Positions 1-11,090 of a DNA stretch of 64,000 nucleotides are shown here, piece after piece. The stretch is taken from assembly GCA_963575745.1 (NCBI GenBank), contig CAUYUJ010016158.1, positions 196,001-260,000 on the forward strand, in the 5' to 3' direction. The position numbers were made by a program, and so were the translations under genes. Under the pieces are notes generated by a model, which was not told where the DNA came from, made no database searches, and saw only the letters and a list, made by a program, of their open reading frames with translations. Numbering within the stretch: the first letter of the stretch is position 1; every line of letters starts with the position of its first letter. The DNA comes from Prorocentrum cordatum (Eukaryota > Sar > Dinophyceae > Prorocentrales > Prorocentraceae).

Positions 1-35
<35 letters not shown>

Positions 36-117
36 CACTACTACTACTACTGCTACTACTACTGCTACAACTACTGCTACTACTGCTACTACTACTACTA
101 CTACTACTACTACTGCT
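1..117. repeat. (ACT)n microsatellite
   Basis: Almost pure ACT trinucleotide with a few GCT interruptions, running off the left edge. It is followed by a G-rich stretch (118-422) in which I see no gene. Confidence 0.95.
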
Positions 118-422
118 GGGGGGGGAAAGGGAGAAGAAAAGGACGGAGAGGGAGGGCTCGGAGGCCCTTGGAGGGGGGGATGTGCCCATCCGAGGGAACG
201 GTGCACCCCCCCCTCCCCGTCGTGAAATCGAGGCACCAGCCGCGGCAACGACCCCCCCCCTATCCCCCTCCGCGACCTGAGTAGAGCACCCAGGCCAGCG
301 GAGGACGTCATAGGGGGCGGGGGTTCTGACTTCGATGAAAGAAGAAGGAGGAGAGCGGGAGGCAAGGATCAGGCAGACGAAAGCCCTTTTAGGGTTTACC
401 CTTCCAGGGCCATGCTTCCAGT

Positions 423-788
423 GCCCAGGAATTGAGTTCTGGGAACTAGAAGAACACGAAGTGGCCTACAGTTGGTTCCGGGCATTCAAAATCATGCCCA
501 GGAATGGAGTTCTGGGAACTTGAAGAACACGAAGTGGCTTACAGTTGCCTCCTGGCATCCAAAATGTGGCCCTGGAATGGAGTTCTGGGAACTCGAAGAG
601 CACGAAGTGACGTACAGTTGCCTCCTGGCATCCAAAATGTTGCCCGGGAATGGAGTTTTGGGAAGTCGAAGAACACGAAGTGGCCTACAGTTGGTTCCGG
701 GCATCCAATATGTGGCCCGGGAATGGAGTTCTGGGAACTCGAAGAGCACGAAGTGTGTGACTGTTGGCTCCGGTTATACTTCGTGGAG
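423..788. repeat. 73-bp tandem repeat, five copies
   Basis: Units begin at 423, 496, 569, 642 and 715, exactly 73 bp apart, each near GCCCGGGAATGGAGTTCTGG and containing GAAGAGCACGAAGTG. Because 73 is not a multiple of three, reading frames shift from unit to unit, so the small ORFs here are unlikely to be coding. One more isolated copy lies at 1168-1243. Confidence 0.93.
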
Positions 789-1167
789 CTCTTCGCCGTC
801 GATGAGCTAGAGGAATTCCGGCGCGGGTGGAGCTAGTTGGTCGACCCGACCTCAAGAGACAAAGTGGTGACTTTGGGTCGGTTTTGCTAAGATTTGAGAG
901 ATATTTGACAATTTATTTTGAGAAACCATATTTTTCTCACGTATAGTGGGTTATGACGCGTCTGCCAATCAAATTTTCAAGTCCGTAGCTGCAGTATTAC
1001 TATCGAAAGACTTGCAGGAACCGATTTTGGATGGAAACCGAAGAATCGTGATTTTTCGAGTTTTTCGGCTCTCGCTTCAGAAGCTTTCTTGATGTGTTTC
1101 GAGGAGCGCTGTGCAAGAAAAGAGCTCTACGAGGTGCCCGGCGGTACTTGGTTGACGGTTTACCGCC

Positions 1168-1243
1168 GGTTCCCAGTTCAAAATGTGGCCCGGAAATGGA
1201 GTTCTGGGAGGTCGAAGAGCACGAAGTGTGTGACTGTTGGCTT
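1168..1243 (+). repeat. Isolated copy of the 73-bp repeat
   Basis: Carries the same core as the array at 423-788 (AAAATGTGGCCCGGAAATGG and GAAGAGCACGAAGTG), separated from it by about 380 bp of AT-richer sequence (789-1167) in which I recognise no gene. Confidence 0.85.
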
Positions 1244-1363
1244 AAAACGAGCCCGGCTCTGTTCCCGGTTCTTTTCCCCGGCACCCGCCCAGACCCCCCT
1301 GAGGAGTCATGGTGCTTTCTTTTGAGTCCACTAGAAACCTATCAGCAAAAGCTGCTAGGTAAA

Positions 1364-1521
1364 AATAACAATAACAACATCAACAACAACAACAACAGCA
1401 ACAACAACACCAACAACACGAACAACAACAACAGCAACAGCAACAACAACGACGACGACGACAACGACGACGACGAAGACGAAGACGAAGATGACGATCA
1501 TGACGACGACGACGACGACGA
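1364..1521. repeat. AAC/GAC microsatellite
   Basis: Runs of AAC change into runs of GAC. In one frame this reads as poly-Asn then poly-Asp, but the other frames are equally open, so I treat it as simple repeat rather than protein. Confidence 0.9.
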
Positions 1522-1709
1522 GTGAATGACACTACGATCGGTGCGCCGCTGCAGGCGGAGAAGGGGCACGCGAGGCCAGGTGGCCCATGGAGGGCACATG
1601 TGAGCAATATTACTTCGACAACCGGAGGGATGAGAGGTCATGATATCGGTGCTCTGAGTGCCCAGTACAATGAGATCAAACGCCGAGGAGGCCCTGCGAG
1701 GGCCGCGGC

Positions 1710-2316
1710 TTGTGCTTCTTCGTTCGGCCGCCTTCGGAGCTGCATGCAAAGCGTGGTCTGGCGTGGGCAGAGGCTTCGACAAAGTGCAACTTGGGGCAGT
1801 TTCTTGAACAACAGTGGTCGCAGAGGCATCGCACAATCATGAAGGACGACTGCGCCCCTGTCCAGTCTGCCGCTGTTCTCATCACGAAGTGCATGGAATC
1901 AGGCTACTGCATATGTCAAGGGGATGGGTTGCGCAGGTGGAAGTTCAGGAACAAGTTCCTGGCACATCTCAAGGCTACCTGCCCCCCGCGGTCATCAATG
2001 CGAAGCATGCTGGTTGATGGATGCATCGTCTGCCGAGTCGAGGGCGCGCCGACGGGGGGCGCCTGTGGCCCCAATCTGGAGTTGTGGTTTCACATTGCTG
2101 CGATGTACTTGAGTCCTTTTCGGCCGACTCTCAGCACGCTGCGGAGGACCGCTGATCAACCTGGAGACGATCGTGACGAGCGCAGGGTCAGGCTGCAGGT
2201 TGCTACGGCACTCGTAAATGCGATTGCTTGCTTTTGCTTCTTGGGTGTCCTACTTCTACCACGCTACTACCACTACCCCGACACCTCCACCACCACCACC
2301 ACCACCACCACTACTC

Positions 2317-2369
<53 letters not shown>

Positions 2370-3545
2370 GCTACTGCTACTGCTACTGCTACTACTACTA
2401 GTACGACTTCATCCCCCGTGTCCTTAGTATGCATTCCTATACTTCCCCAAGTCTCTCTCTCCATCTCTCTCCCTCGCCCCCTCCTTGTCGTTTGCTGCGC
2501 TAATCATTGTAGTCGCCTCTGGCAGGCTGAATGCAGCTTCCACGTGGAGATGCAGATCTTCAGGTTGATGGGCTTGGACTGCAAATGGACAGTTGAGTTC
2601 TACAAGATTTTGGACACATCCCTGGTGCTGCCGAGGCTGTCTCCGTGCGATGTGGCGGTCGAGAGCGCGAGCCCCGCCTGCCATGCATGGCCGCCGTTGC
2701 GACAGAAGAAATCAAAAGGAGTGACTCATGCGGCACCAGACTGGTCTCCCGTCAGTGCAGGCGCGCCTGCGCACGAGGGGGAGGGCGACGACGACCCAGA
2801 GGAGGATCTCACCAAGGACGAGGGAGCCGAGGAAGGTGATATCGACAGTGGCGGCGATGGGGGTGAGCCACGCAGCGAGCTGGATGATGCGATGGACATG
2901 TTCTTAGCAATGATTCCCGAAGAAGATACCGATGCTGCAGGCGGTGGTTCGGGCTCTGACTCGGGGGCCGCAGCCAGCGGGAGTGGCGGCGCTGGCGGCT
3001 CGGGGTCGTCGGGCTCAGGGGGCGCCCCCCCGCCGCCGCATCCGCCACCGCCGTTGCCGCCTCCGCCTGGGCCGCCGCCAGATCCGCAGGACGGCGACGG
3101 CGGGCCGCCGCCGTTGCCGCCGCCTCCTGCGCCGGCGGCCCCTGTGCGGGGTGGCAGCAGACCAGCCGAGGCAACTGTTTATGTAGGTTGTGGCAAAATA
3201 TCACATTACCAATCGAAGCGTAGCTTTGAGGCATCTAGCTCTCGGCACGGTTGCGCCCTCACACGGACAGCTAGGTGCAAGAGGGTTGCTGGTGGACAGT
3301 TGAAAGGAGGGAGACCTTGCGGTTTCTTGTCAGCATGGTTGTGCCACGGCCATGACAAGACGACCAAAGAGGCTCACACAGACACCGAGTGGCTGAAAAC
3401 ACTTAGCCCTGCACACAGGCATTTGGCCAGAGGGGGTCTTCAGGCGACCCCAGCAGGAATGCCCCTCCTCAGCTTTGAAAGGGCCAAGGACGATGGCGAG
3501 GATAGCGAGCCCGAGGATTTGTCGGGCTACGTTGCTGGCGCGTAG
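1710..3545 (+). CDS. Unrecognised gene, two exons with a 327-nt in-frame intron
   Basis: The function is not recognised. The frame is open from 1710 to a TAG at 3545, but the middle is best read as an intron, 2199-2525: CAG|GTTGCT at the donor, a microsatellite, a long pyrimidine tract, then CTCTGGCAG at the acceptor. The intron is 327 nt, so removing it keeps the frame. Exon 1 encodes a hydrophobic and basic segment (WKFRNKFLAHLKA, then ELWFHIAAMYLSPFRPT); exon 2 continues with FRLMGLDCKWTVEFYKI. An acidic stretch, a Gly/Ser-rich linker and a long Pro-rich run follow (about 2760-3150). The end is a Cys/His-containing basic segment with GRPCGFLSAWL and an acidic tail. The start is uncertain: an AG acceptor at 1769-1770 could precede the first real exon. 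The pattern resembles dinoflagellate-restricted hypothetical proteins; that is my impression, not a search result. Confidence 0.6.
2199..2525 (+). other. Candidate GT-AG intron with microsatellite
   Basis: Begins GTTGCTACGG and ends CGCCTCTGGCAG. It holds an ACC/ACT/GCT microsatellite (2283-2402) and a CT-rich tract (2450-2490). Its length, 327, is divisible by three, so failure to splice would insert 109 residues rich in Thr. Confidence 0.6.
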
Positions 3546-4130
3546 CGCCTTCTATTTTGCGAGCAGCACGTCTGTTCGAACCAGTGCGCTCGCAAGCTTT
3601 GCGTCGCTGCAGAACGTTTAAATTCCAAGTCCCCATGCCCCCCTGGTGCCACCCCCATATCCCCCGACTCTCCCCGTCCTCCTCTGGCGACTTGTTATCC
3701 CACCATCCTCCATATCCGCGTCGCCTTCCCTCCCACTCCCCCTCGCCCCCTCGTCATCCCTCCGCGCCCCTTCTTCGAAACATGCACGCGCACCTATCGA
3801 ACTATACGGACTCGCGAAAAGACTTAAGTGACGATGCGCTGCGAGACGCACGGCACATATGACCAGGCATCGATGGCCACACCACGACACATACGAGCAC
3901 ACTTAACGTATGTTGTCCAGCATGAAACATCACACGTGCACGACATATTCAGAGCGACCCTTGCGGGCACATCAGTCATTATACCATTGCATCCGCCATC
4001 TCGTTTCGCGCTTTATGGAGCCACGAGTGTCAAGAGTTGGCTGGGCATTGCACCCTCCTCATGTGCCATTTTTGCCGAGAGCTCGAGATGCCATGGAGTG
4101 CGAATTCTTGATGCTTCGCGCCGCCCCACC
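3546..4130. other. No gene recognised
   Basis: C-rich to mixed sequence with short overlapping ORFs on both strands and no convincing codon pattern. Confidence 0.5.
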
Positions 4131-5480
4131 AGCCCATCCAGAAACGACGCTCAGGCGAGTTGAGGTGATGAGGGAAGTGGTTCAGCAGAGAGGGGGACAG
4201 CCGAACCGTTCGACGGGGGAGGGGAAGGCGGAGGGTGGATGGATGGATGAGGGAGGGAGAAGGATGACGAACACGATGAGAAGGAGGAGGAGGAGGAGGA
4301 GGGGGGAAATAAGGGGGAAAAGGATGATGAGGATCGAGGAGGAGGGCGAGCAAAAGGGCCAGGGGCCTCATGGATGCCCCTCGGAATCTCTTGGGATATC
4401 TCTTGGGCGAATGTTTGATGCCTCTTTCGGCGTCTTGAGTGGTCTCTTGGCGGCCCACGGGGGGGCCGTTGGCGTTGCCTGTGTTTCGGGGGGGTCGCTC
4501 TGGGAGCCGCATGGGGTCCTCTTGAGGGTCTCTTGAGGCCCTTTGGGGGCATCCTTGGGATCTGTTTGGGGCCCGCTCTCCCCAGGCTCCAAGAGGGCCC
4601 CAAGAGAGCGCCAATGGGGGGCCCACGAGGGCTCCGCGAGAGTCTCAAGAGGGCTCCAAGACTTCGCCCAGCTGGGGTTACTTACTAAAATAGACACCAC
4701 CCCTGTGGGCGGGAGACTGCAGGTCCTCCTGGGGCTTTCTTCGGGCCTCTGGGCGTCGCATTGGGTCCTCGGGGGGAGGGCCCGAGGAGATGTATAACTA
4801 GAGGCCTCGAGTTGTATACGCAACGGGGGGCATGCTTATTTGTTTATTGGGTGCCTCTTGGGGGCCTCTTGGAGCAGCATTGGATGCGTCGGAAGCCCTA
4901 TCGGAGCCATCCTGGAATACATCGATCAAACAAGGGAACTTCAATGAGCACTGCCCTTCGAGAGTTCGTAAAGTCGCCTCCTGGACCCGTCTTGGAGCGC
5001 TCTCGGGGCATTCGTGGGCGCTCCTGGGGCCGTCTTGGGGCTCTCTCGGGCTTCTCGTGGGACCCTCTTATGCCATATTGGAGCCATCTTGGGGCCTCGG
5101 TTGGCCGCCAGAAGCGAAACGGCGAACCAATATCATACGTTGATTTCGGTTGACGTTTCAATGTTTTGGGCATATGCTGGGCCTCCTTGGGGAGCTATCT
5201 GGCCACTTGGAGCCGTCATGGGGCGTTCTTGGGGCCCATTGGAGAATCTTGGGAGCCATCTTGTGGCATCGTCGGCTATATTAGGCAATAGTTGATGCGA
5301 TCCCTGGCTCTCTGAGGCCCTCTTGGATCCGTCTTGGGCGACAAACGACCCCGTGACACATCGTGGCCCGCCTCGCCCAGGCCCAGGGGAGGGGGGGGGT
5401 GGCAGACCCACCCTCCAAGGGGAAGAGGGGGGTTGGATGAGCAAACGCCTTGGACACCCTACGCCCTACAGGGCTAATAA
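4131..5480 (+). repeat. Dispersed repeat element, copy 1
   Basis: The same landmarks occur in the same order at 13540-14930: CAGGCGAGTTGAGGTGATG, CAGCCGAACCGTTCGA, a GGA-rich run, CTTGGGATATCTCTTGGGCG, a block of GGGGCCTCTTGG words, ACATCGATCAAACA, GACCCGTCTTGGAGCGCTCT, then a G-rich box and a terminus resembling ACGCCCTACAGGGCT. Interior minisatellite differs between copies. No protein domain is visible, so it is probably a non-autonomous or satellite-bearing element. Confidence 0.8.
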
Positions 5481-6437
5481 GATTGACTGCCAACCTGAAC
5501 ATCGTGCTGTCAGATCCGAGCAAACCGATGGTCTACGAGAAAAGGATCGATGTGAACATTCCTGGGGCACTTCTCATTATAGGGTCACGCTGCACGACGC
5601 CCGCCCCGACAGAAGTCGCTTCATCGGATGATTCAGATCGCGGCGTTGCAACCGGGACTGGGGAACCAATCTGCGAGGGGCTCGAGCTCAAGATTGCCGT
5701 GAACATTAACCCATCTCGCTTCGCCTGCGATTCGGGCTGGCGAGCTGACCGCGCAGCATTCGATGCGGCCAGCGGGCTCGCACAAGATATTCCCACCGTG
5801 CCCTTGTCCGCTGATGGCGCGAACATGTTGCGCGGCAGCCCTCGCAGCGCTGCCGCGGCGGGCGGCCGTTCAGATTCCCCAGAGGGTTCGTGCAAGGCTT
5901 TCGGCGGCCTCGAGGGGGAGCTCCCCGAGTTGCCTGATGGCCAGCAATGTGCCGTGAGCCCCGTTTCTGTTTCGGCAGCATTTAGCTGCGCGCCGCCATT
6001 GCCATCTCGCCTTTGTGCGCCCGCATCAGAGGCGCCAGTGCATGACGTGCCCGATAGCCCGCCCCAGGAGCACCCCTCCGACGCTACTCCTGTGCCCTCG
6101 CGAGTTTTTGTTGTGCAAGTCGGCGGATGCGGGGGCGCCTTTAAGGGTGCAGCAGCACGATCGCCGCCCCAACGGTACGCCTGCCAAGCATGCCCCTGAG
6201 CCCCGTGAGATGGCCATCGAAGCCGCGCCGCCGAAAAGGCGCAAGTGGCTTCTCAAGCCCGAGTTCGGCGGGCCAGCTCGCAGCGACTACAGCGATATTG
6301 AGGCAGCCCTGGCCATTTCGAGGCATGGGTGGAGCAGCCAGGCAGATGCGTCGCTCCCCGATCCCATGGCTGCCCTTGGCCACCAGCTTGCACGCCCCAG
6401 TCGTTTGCTGCGCGAGTTCGGTGACAGTGACATGTGA
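5450..6437 (+). CDS. Candidate unrecognised gene, probably split or frameshifted
   Basis: Two overlapping + strand frames look protein-like. The first runs to 6199 and contains PMVYEKRIDVNIPGALLIIG, then an Ala/Ser/Pro-rich region with scattered cysteines. The second runs to TGA at 6437 and ends with a basic stretch PPKRRKWLLKPEFGGPARSD, a possible nuclear localisation signal, followed by YSDIEAALAISRHGW. A change of frame near 6100-6160 would join them; the gap left for an intron there is only about 50 nt, so a frameshift is equally possible. The 5' end abuts the end of the repeat at 4131-5480, and an acceptor-like GTGCTGTCAG lies at 5504-5513. No domain recognised. Confidence 0.35.
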
Positions 6438-6839
6438 CGCCCGCTTTCGTTCAGAGCTCTCGCCTACTAGGGGGGAGCGGCGATGGTGGAGAGCGATGAT
6501 GCACTGATGATGATAGGGGTGGTAGGGGTGGCCGCTCGCACGAGTATCATGAGGTGTCTGATGACGAGGGGGGCGAGGTCGCCCCACTCGCAGCGTATAC
6601 ATGTCATGCAGGCTGTTGCGCAATCTCGTGGCTGCTTGCCCGAGCGCGTTACCGTGCTGTGGTAGGTGCAATCATTTTTGCAGTCAGCCAGCTTCGTGGT
6701 CTCATTCGCACGTGAAATCGAGTGTCTGCCTCGCGAGCCCAGCTGGGATTTCAACGCAGATCGAAGACAGGCGGTTGGGGATGCCGCCAGCTACCAGCAG
6801 CAATAATTCATACCATCGTCCGCCCGACCCCCTCAGTTG
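6438..6839. other. No gene recognised
   Basis: Mixed-composition sequence between the candidate gene and the inverted satellite array. Short ORFs only. Confidence 0.5.
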
Positions 6840-7208
6840 CGGCCCAGTTGAGGCCATCTGGGACCCTGGGGGCTCTTCCTGGCCTTAAGAGGGCCCAACT
6901 CGTGCTCTCTTGGGGCCCTCCTGTTGCTTGCTTTTGGGCTCTACTGGGGCCCTCCTGGTCCTCCCTTGGAGCCCTCTTGGGGCCCCTCGTGAAGCCACCG
7001 TCCTTGCGGCCCTGTGTATCTGGCGGTGGGGGTCCCTTGGGGCCCTCCCGGTGCTCTCTTGGAGTCCTCTTAGGGCCCCTCGTGAAGCCACCCTGGCGCC
7101 CTCTTGAAGCTGTGGGAGGGCTCCTACAGGGCCCCAAGAAGATTCCAAGAGGGCCCAGGAGGGCCCCACGAGGGGCTCCAAGAGGCCCCCAAGAGGGCAC
7201 CGAACCAA

Positions 7209-7222
7209 CTCTATGCATAGAG
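7209..7222. repeat. 14-bp perfect palindrome CTCTATGCATAGAG
   Basis: Identical palindrome recurs at 7648-7661 (439 bp away), in both cases preceded by ACCAA and placed at the junction between two inverted halves of the array. Confidence 0.9.
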
Positions 7223-7915
7223 TTTTTGTTGCGCCCCCCTTGGGGGCCTCTTGGAGCCGTCTTGGGGCCCTCTTGGAAGTCTCCTGGGGCCTTCTTGCGA
7301 CCCTCTTGGGGCCCTCTTGGAGCTCTGGGAGGGCTCCTACAGGGTCCAAAGAAGATTCCAAGAGGGCCCAGGAGGGTCCCGCGATGGGGCTCTTCTTAGG
7401 GTCCTTTTGGAGCTGTGGAGGGCCCCTGTCCGATGAAGACTCCAAGAGGGCCTCGGGAGGGCACCAAGAGAGACTACAAGAGGGCACCAACATGTGCCAA
7501 CACGCATTGCATTATCATGCATTACTCTTGGGGCCCCGTTGGAGCTGTGGGAGGGCTCCTACAGGGTCCCAAGAAGATTTCAAGAGGGCCCATGAGGGCC
7601 CCACGAGGGGCTCCAAGTGGCCCCCAAAAGAGGGCCCCCCAAACCAACTCTATGCATAGAGCTTGTTTGAGGCCCTCTTGGGGGCCTCTTGGAGCCGCCT
7701 TGGGGCCCTCTCGGAGATCTCCTGGGGCCTTCTTGGGGCCCTCTTGGGGCCGTCTAGGAGCTCTGGGAGGGCTCTCTTGGGGCACCCTTGGGGCCATCTT
7801 GGAGCCCTCCTGGGGCCATGGGAAAGCTGCTGGCGGGGACCGAATAAGATTCCAAGAGGGCCCCAGGATGGCCCCAAGAGGGGCCCCAAGATGGGACCAA
7901 CCAGGGCCCAGACGC

Positions 7916-7933
7916 ATTGCATGATCATGCAAT
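7916..7933. repeat. 18-bp perfect palindrome
   Basis: ATTGCATGATCATGCAAT is its own reverse complement. A diverged relative lies at 7506-7522 (ATTGCATTATCATGCAT), 410 bp upstream. Confidence 0.9.
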
Positions 7934-8225
7934 CCATATTGTTAGGGCCATCTTGGATCCCTCATGGGGCCCCATCGGGCCCACTCGTGTTTATCGCGCT
8001 CAGGCCAGCATGGGCCTCGATATGACTCCAAGCTGGATCTCGGAGGGCCCCGTGAGGATGAGAACTGCTTCGGACGGTGATGGCGAGGATGAGGTAGCGA
8101 CCGCGATAGGTTCATCGGGGCAGTTAGGACCCCCGACATGGTCCCCGGCCTACTTCGGTACCTACTGTGCGGCCCGCCTCGGGTCACTGTACCTACTTTT
8201 CAATTCTATGTGCTCGATGCATATA

Positions 8226-8565
8226 GCTCAAAAGTAGGTCGGGCGGGTCCGGCCTCCAAGTCCCAAAGTAGGTCAGTGACCCAGTCATGCCCTCGAGATA
8301 GGCACCGCTAGCGATCGTGCGCCTCTTGGGTGCCAGTGGGTAGGACCTCGTACGCATGCTCTGCACCTGCGTTTCTCACCCGTTGCTGGCGACGCCTGGC
8401 GTGGAAGCAGGTCGGAACTAGGTCGAAAGTAGGTCAGAACTAGCTTGGAAGTAGGTTGGAACTAGGTTAGGCTTCGCTAAAAGAAGCTCCAAACTAGGTC
8501 AAAAGTAGGTTTTAAGGATGTCAAAACTAGTTCCAAAGTAGGTTGAAAGTAGGTCAGACATGCGT
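8226..8565. repeat. AAGTAGGTC / AACTAGGTT short tandem repeat
   Basis: Degenerate units alternate AAGTAGGTC and AACTAGGTC with about 17-bp spacing, densest at 8408-8560. The flanks 7936-8225 and 8566-9021 show no clear gene. Confidence 0.75.
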
Positions 8566-9021
8566 TATGGCTAAAGAAGGGCCAGCACGTGCTTACGCAT
8601 ACGCAGCCGCAGCGGCGTGCGCTAAGTACCCCCCCCCCCGCGGAGTGATGTTCGGCGGCCCCGTGGATTGCGATGCCACGTTGCTCTCGCCGCGCCCCCT
8701 CGCTTCTGCCCGAGTGGCCCTGGCGCTCCTGCGAGGAGCAGAAGCACAGGGAGGAGGAGGCCGATAATGGAGGAAACATAAACAATCAGGGCATATTAAG
8801 AGGGCGCGTTGAGGGGGCGGGCAAAGGGCAGGAGGGGCGATGGGGGAGGAGGACGGAAGGGTTCAGGGCTTCACTTGTTTCTCCGACTTTGCCACGCTCA
8901 CGTCGCCTCCATCCAGAGCGTCTCGGTTCAGTCCAGAGTCTCCCGGCCCCTGGGAGGTTTTTCGTCTACATCCAGAGGCCCGCGGCTCGGCCGCATCCAT
9001 TCGTGTTCACTCGCCTGGGTA

Positions 9022-10188
9022 ATGGCGGCCGAGAACGGGGGCAACGTGGCGGCGGCGCCAGAGGGTCCAGGCGCCCGAGCTGGAGACGCTGCACCTGGCG
9101 CCGCTCCCGCTCGTGCCAGCATCAGCAATGTTGCGATCTGCAAGGGCGATCTGCACGCGCTCGTCAGCGAGGAGACTCGCGGCTTGCGGGGCGCGCACGG
9201 CGAGGGGGGTCACAAGGTTCCAGGGGCATGTGCAATCCTCGGATCTCTCTAGAGTAAAAGTTACTGGTGGGGTGTGTGCCGATCGAGGCAAGCATTTGCA
9301 TGCAAGTGTCTGTCTTGATCGGCATATACCTCCGCAGGTTTCCGAGTACGACACGGCTCGCGTGCTCACCGCGTTGGCGTCGGTGGTGGTCAAGCAGCTC
9401 AAGGGCCCCAGGGGCTGCGTCATCGTGCCTGGCGTGTGCAAGCTGCAGGGCAAGAAGGTCGGAGCCACCGCCGAGAAAACCATCACGGAGCTCATGTTTG
9501 TTTCCGTTGGAGAGGGCGGGTATCATATGATGGAGGCGTAGGGTAGAACAGGTAGCGTAGATGAGCAGAGTAGGATAGAGTAGGATATGATGACCTGGGG
9601 TAAAATAGGACATAGTAGGACATAGCAGAGTGGGATAGAGTCGAGTAGGACAGATGACCTGGGTAATATACAGCATTGCGGGGTAGATGAGCAGTGTATG
9701 AGAGGGTCGAGCAGACTAGGGTATAGTAGAGTTGGCTGTAGGGTATAACAGAGTAGAGTAGGCTTGAGTAGAGCAGAGTAGGGTATAGTAGAGTAGAGCA
9801 GGATATCCCAGAGCAGACTAGGATAGAGTAGAGTGTGGTAGATAAGCAAGAGTCGGATCCTGTAGAGTAGGATCGATGACCTGAGTAAGACAGCGACTGT
9901 TCCAATACATTGGCGGAATAGGATATAGTATGTTAGGTTCTAGTAACATGTGATAGAGGCTAGATCAGGATCGAGTAAGGCTGCATATATGATGGAGCAC
10001 GGGCGATCATGATGACATGGAAATCGGTTTCCTAGATCAAGCACCGCCTCGCCAGGATGCCCTCCAAGGCAGGGCGCCTCTTGGTGAAGGCGATGCCGCG
10101 CGGCTCGATCAAGCGCATTCCTGTGCCCGTCGCTGCGGCCCCCGCGTCGCCATCGAGCAGCAGTGGCGAGTGTAGTTTTTTTGAATAG
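9022..10188 (+). CDS. Dinoflagellate histone-like (HU-type) DNA-binding protein, three exons
   Basis: The predicted product is a nuclear DNA-binding protein of the bacterial-HU-like family that coats dinoflagellate chromatin. Three exons join in phase 0: 9022-9216 (65 codons), 9338-9457 (40 codons) and 10036-10188 (50 codons plus TAG), about 155 residues. Exon 1 gives an Ala/Gly-rich N-terminus then CKGDLHALVSEET; exon 2 gives VLTALASVVVKQL and CVIVPGVCKLQGKK, matching the family's helix followed by a [FI]xIPG[LV]xxI-like strand. Exon 3 gives IKHRLARMPSKAGR and a Lys/Arg-Pro-Ala tail, like the IKxRxxPxTKAGK arm of known members. Introns are GT-AG: CACAAG|GTTCCA to TCCGCAG, and AAGAAG|GTCGGA to TTTCCTAG. 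If intron 2 is retained, exon 2 runs to a TAG at 9541 and the arm is lost. The family assignment rests on motif memory, not a search. The N-terminal extension is longer than I expect for the family. Confidence 0.62.
9217..9337 (+). other. Intron 1 of the histone-like protein gene
   Basis: 121-nt GT-AG intron, donor AAG|GTTCCAGG, acceptor CCTCCGCAG. It separates phase-0 codons on both sides. Confidence 0.6.
9458..10035 (+). other. Intron 2 of the histone-like protein gene, with GTAGAGTAGG repeats
   Basis: 578-nt GT-AG intron. Its middle (9541-9910) is a degenerate GTAGA/GTAGG pentamer array punctuated three times by GATGACCTGRGTAA (about 9589, 9654 and 9872). The acceptor is CGGTTTCCTAG. Confidence 0.55.
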
Positions 10189-10238
10189 TCGCCCCGAACA
10201 TTCTGAGTGAGAGTGCCCGAGAGGCTGAGCCGACTGAG

Positions 10239-10646
10239 ATGGCGCATGCGAGGTCGTCAGTTTTCGATCTAAGCTCTTTTGGGGAGGGCCCTCGGTGGGA
10301 AGGCCCTCGGTGGGCTAGTATGAGGCCCTCTAATATCTTTGTGGGAGGGCCCTCGGTGTGCCATCTCGGTCCGATCTCTCCAGCGCGCCACCTCGGTCCG
10401 AGCGCGCTGGTTCAGTCAGGGCTGCGCCTTCGGGACAGGGCGAGGAGGGCAACGGGATGGGGGAGGGAAGGGCGGGAGAGGGAGGGGGTTTGGCAGCGGG
10501 GGTCGAACGATTCACCCAGCGAGGAGGAGGATAAGGAGGATATGGACGTGGATCACGTTCACGAGCGACGGAGGCGCTCGCATTTTTTGCAGGTCCGCTC
10601 GGCCGACGTTCCAGAAGGCGCGAGACGCCCAAGGAAGTTCGATTGA
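10239..10646 (+). other. Weak ORF with acidic then basic tail
   Basis: The first half is repeat-like (GGGCCCTCGGTG three times, 10284-10355). The second half reads SEEEDKEDMDVDHVHERRRR and ends in a stop at 10646. It could be a terminal exon of an unseen gene or chance. 10647-10840 is C-rich with no gene. Confidence 0.25.
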
Positions 10647-10844
10647 ACATGCAGTAATTGCCCCTCCTCTTCGCCCCTCCTCTCCCTCCTCCCCTTCTCA
10701 CCCCCCCCCCTTCCAGCCCCCTCCTCTGGGCTCCCCCCATCCCTCTGCCTCCCCCTCTTCTCCCCGCTTCTCTCCCCCCCTCTCCCCCCCCTCTTCGCTC
10801 TCCTTCCTTCGGATCCACTGGTGAGACAGAGCCCCGATCATAGA

Positions 10845-11090
10845 AGGGCCCCCCAATGATGAGAAAGAGCCGCCGCGATGAGAAAGAGTCTCATGATGAG
10901 AAAGAACCCCCAATGATGGGAAATAGCCCCAATGCTGAGAACTAGCCACATGATGAGAAGGAGCTCCTATGATGAGACAGAACCTTCAATGATGAGAACG
11001 ATCCCCATGTTGAGAAATAAGGCTCCCCATGGCGAGACAGATCCATTTCAGTATGAGAGATCGCCCCGATGATGAGAAAGAGCCCGCGTA
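10845..11090. repeat. ATGATGAGAAAGAGCCCC degenerate minisatellite
   Basis: About ten imperfect units of 25-30 bp, each with ATGATGAGA or a close variant followed by a C-rich spacer. Confidence 0.85.

Larger units (their letters stand above)
6840..7935. repeat. Inverted-motif satellite array
   Basis: Built from GGGCCCTCTTGGGG words in one half of each unit and the reverse complement CCCCAAGAGGGCCC in the other half, joined by a recurrent hinge (GGGAGGGCTCCTACAGGG near 7110, 7330 and 7545). Units are separated by short palindromes at 7209-7222, 7506-7522 (imperfect), 7648-7661 and 7916-7933. The spacing of like markers is about 410-440 bp. The arrangement could fold into long hairpins. No coding pattern is credible. 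Confidence 0.85.

Noticed and set aside
1094-1525. Asn/Asp-rich protein
   Set aside because: AAC and GAC microsatellite; the reading frame has no supporting non-repeat domain.
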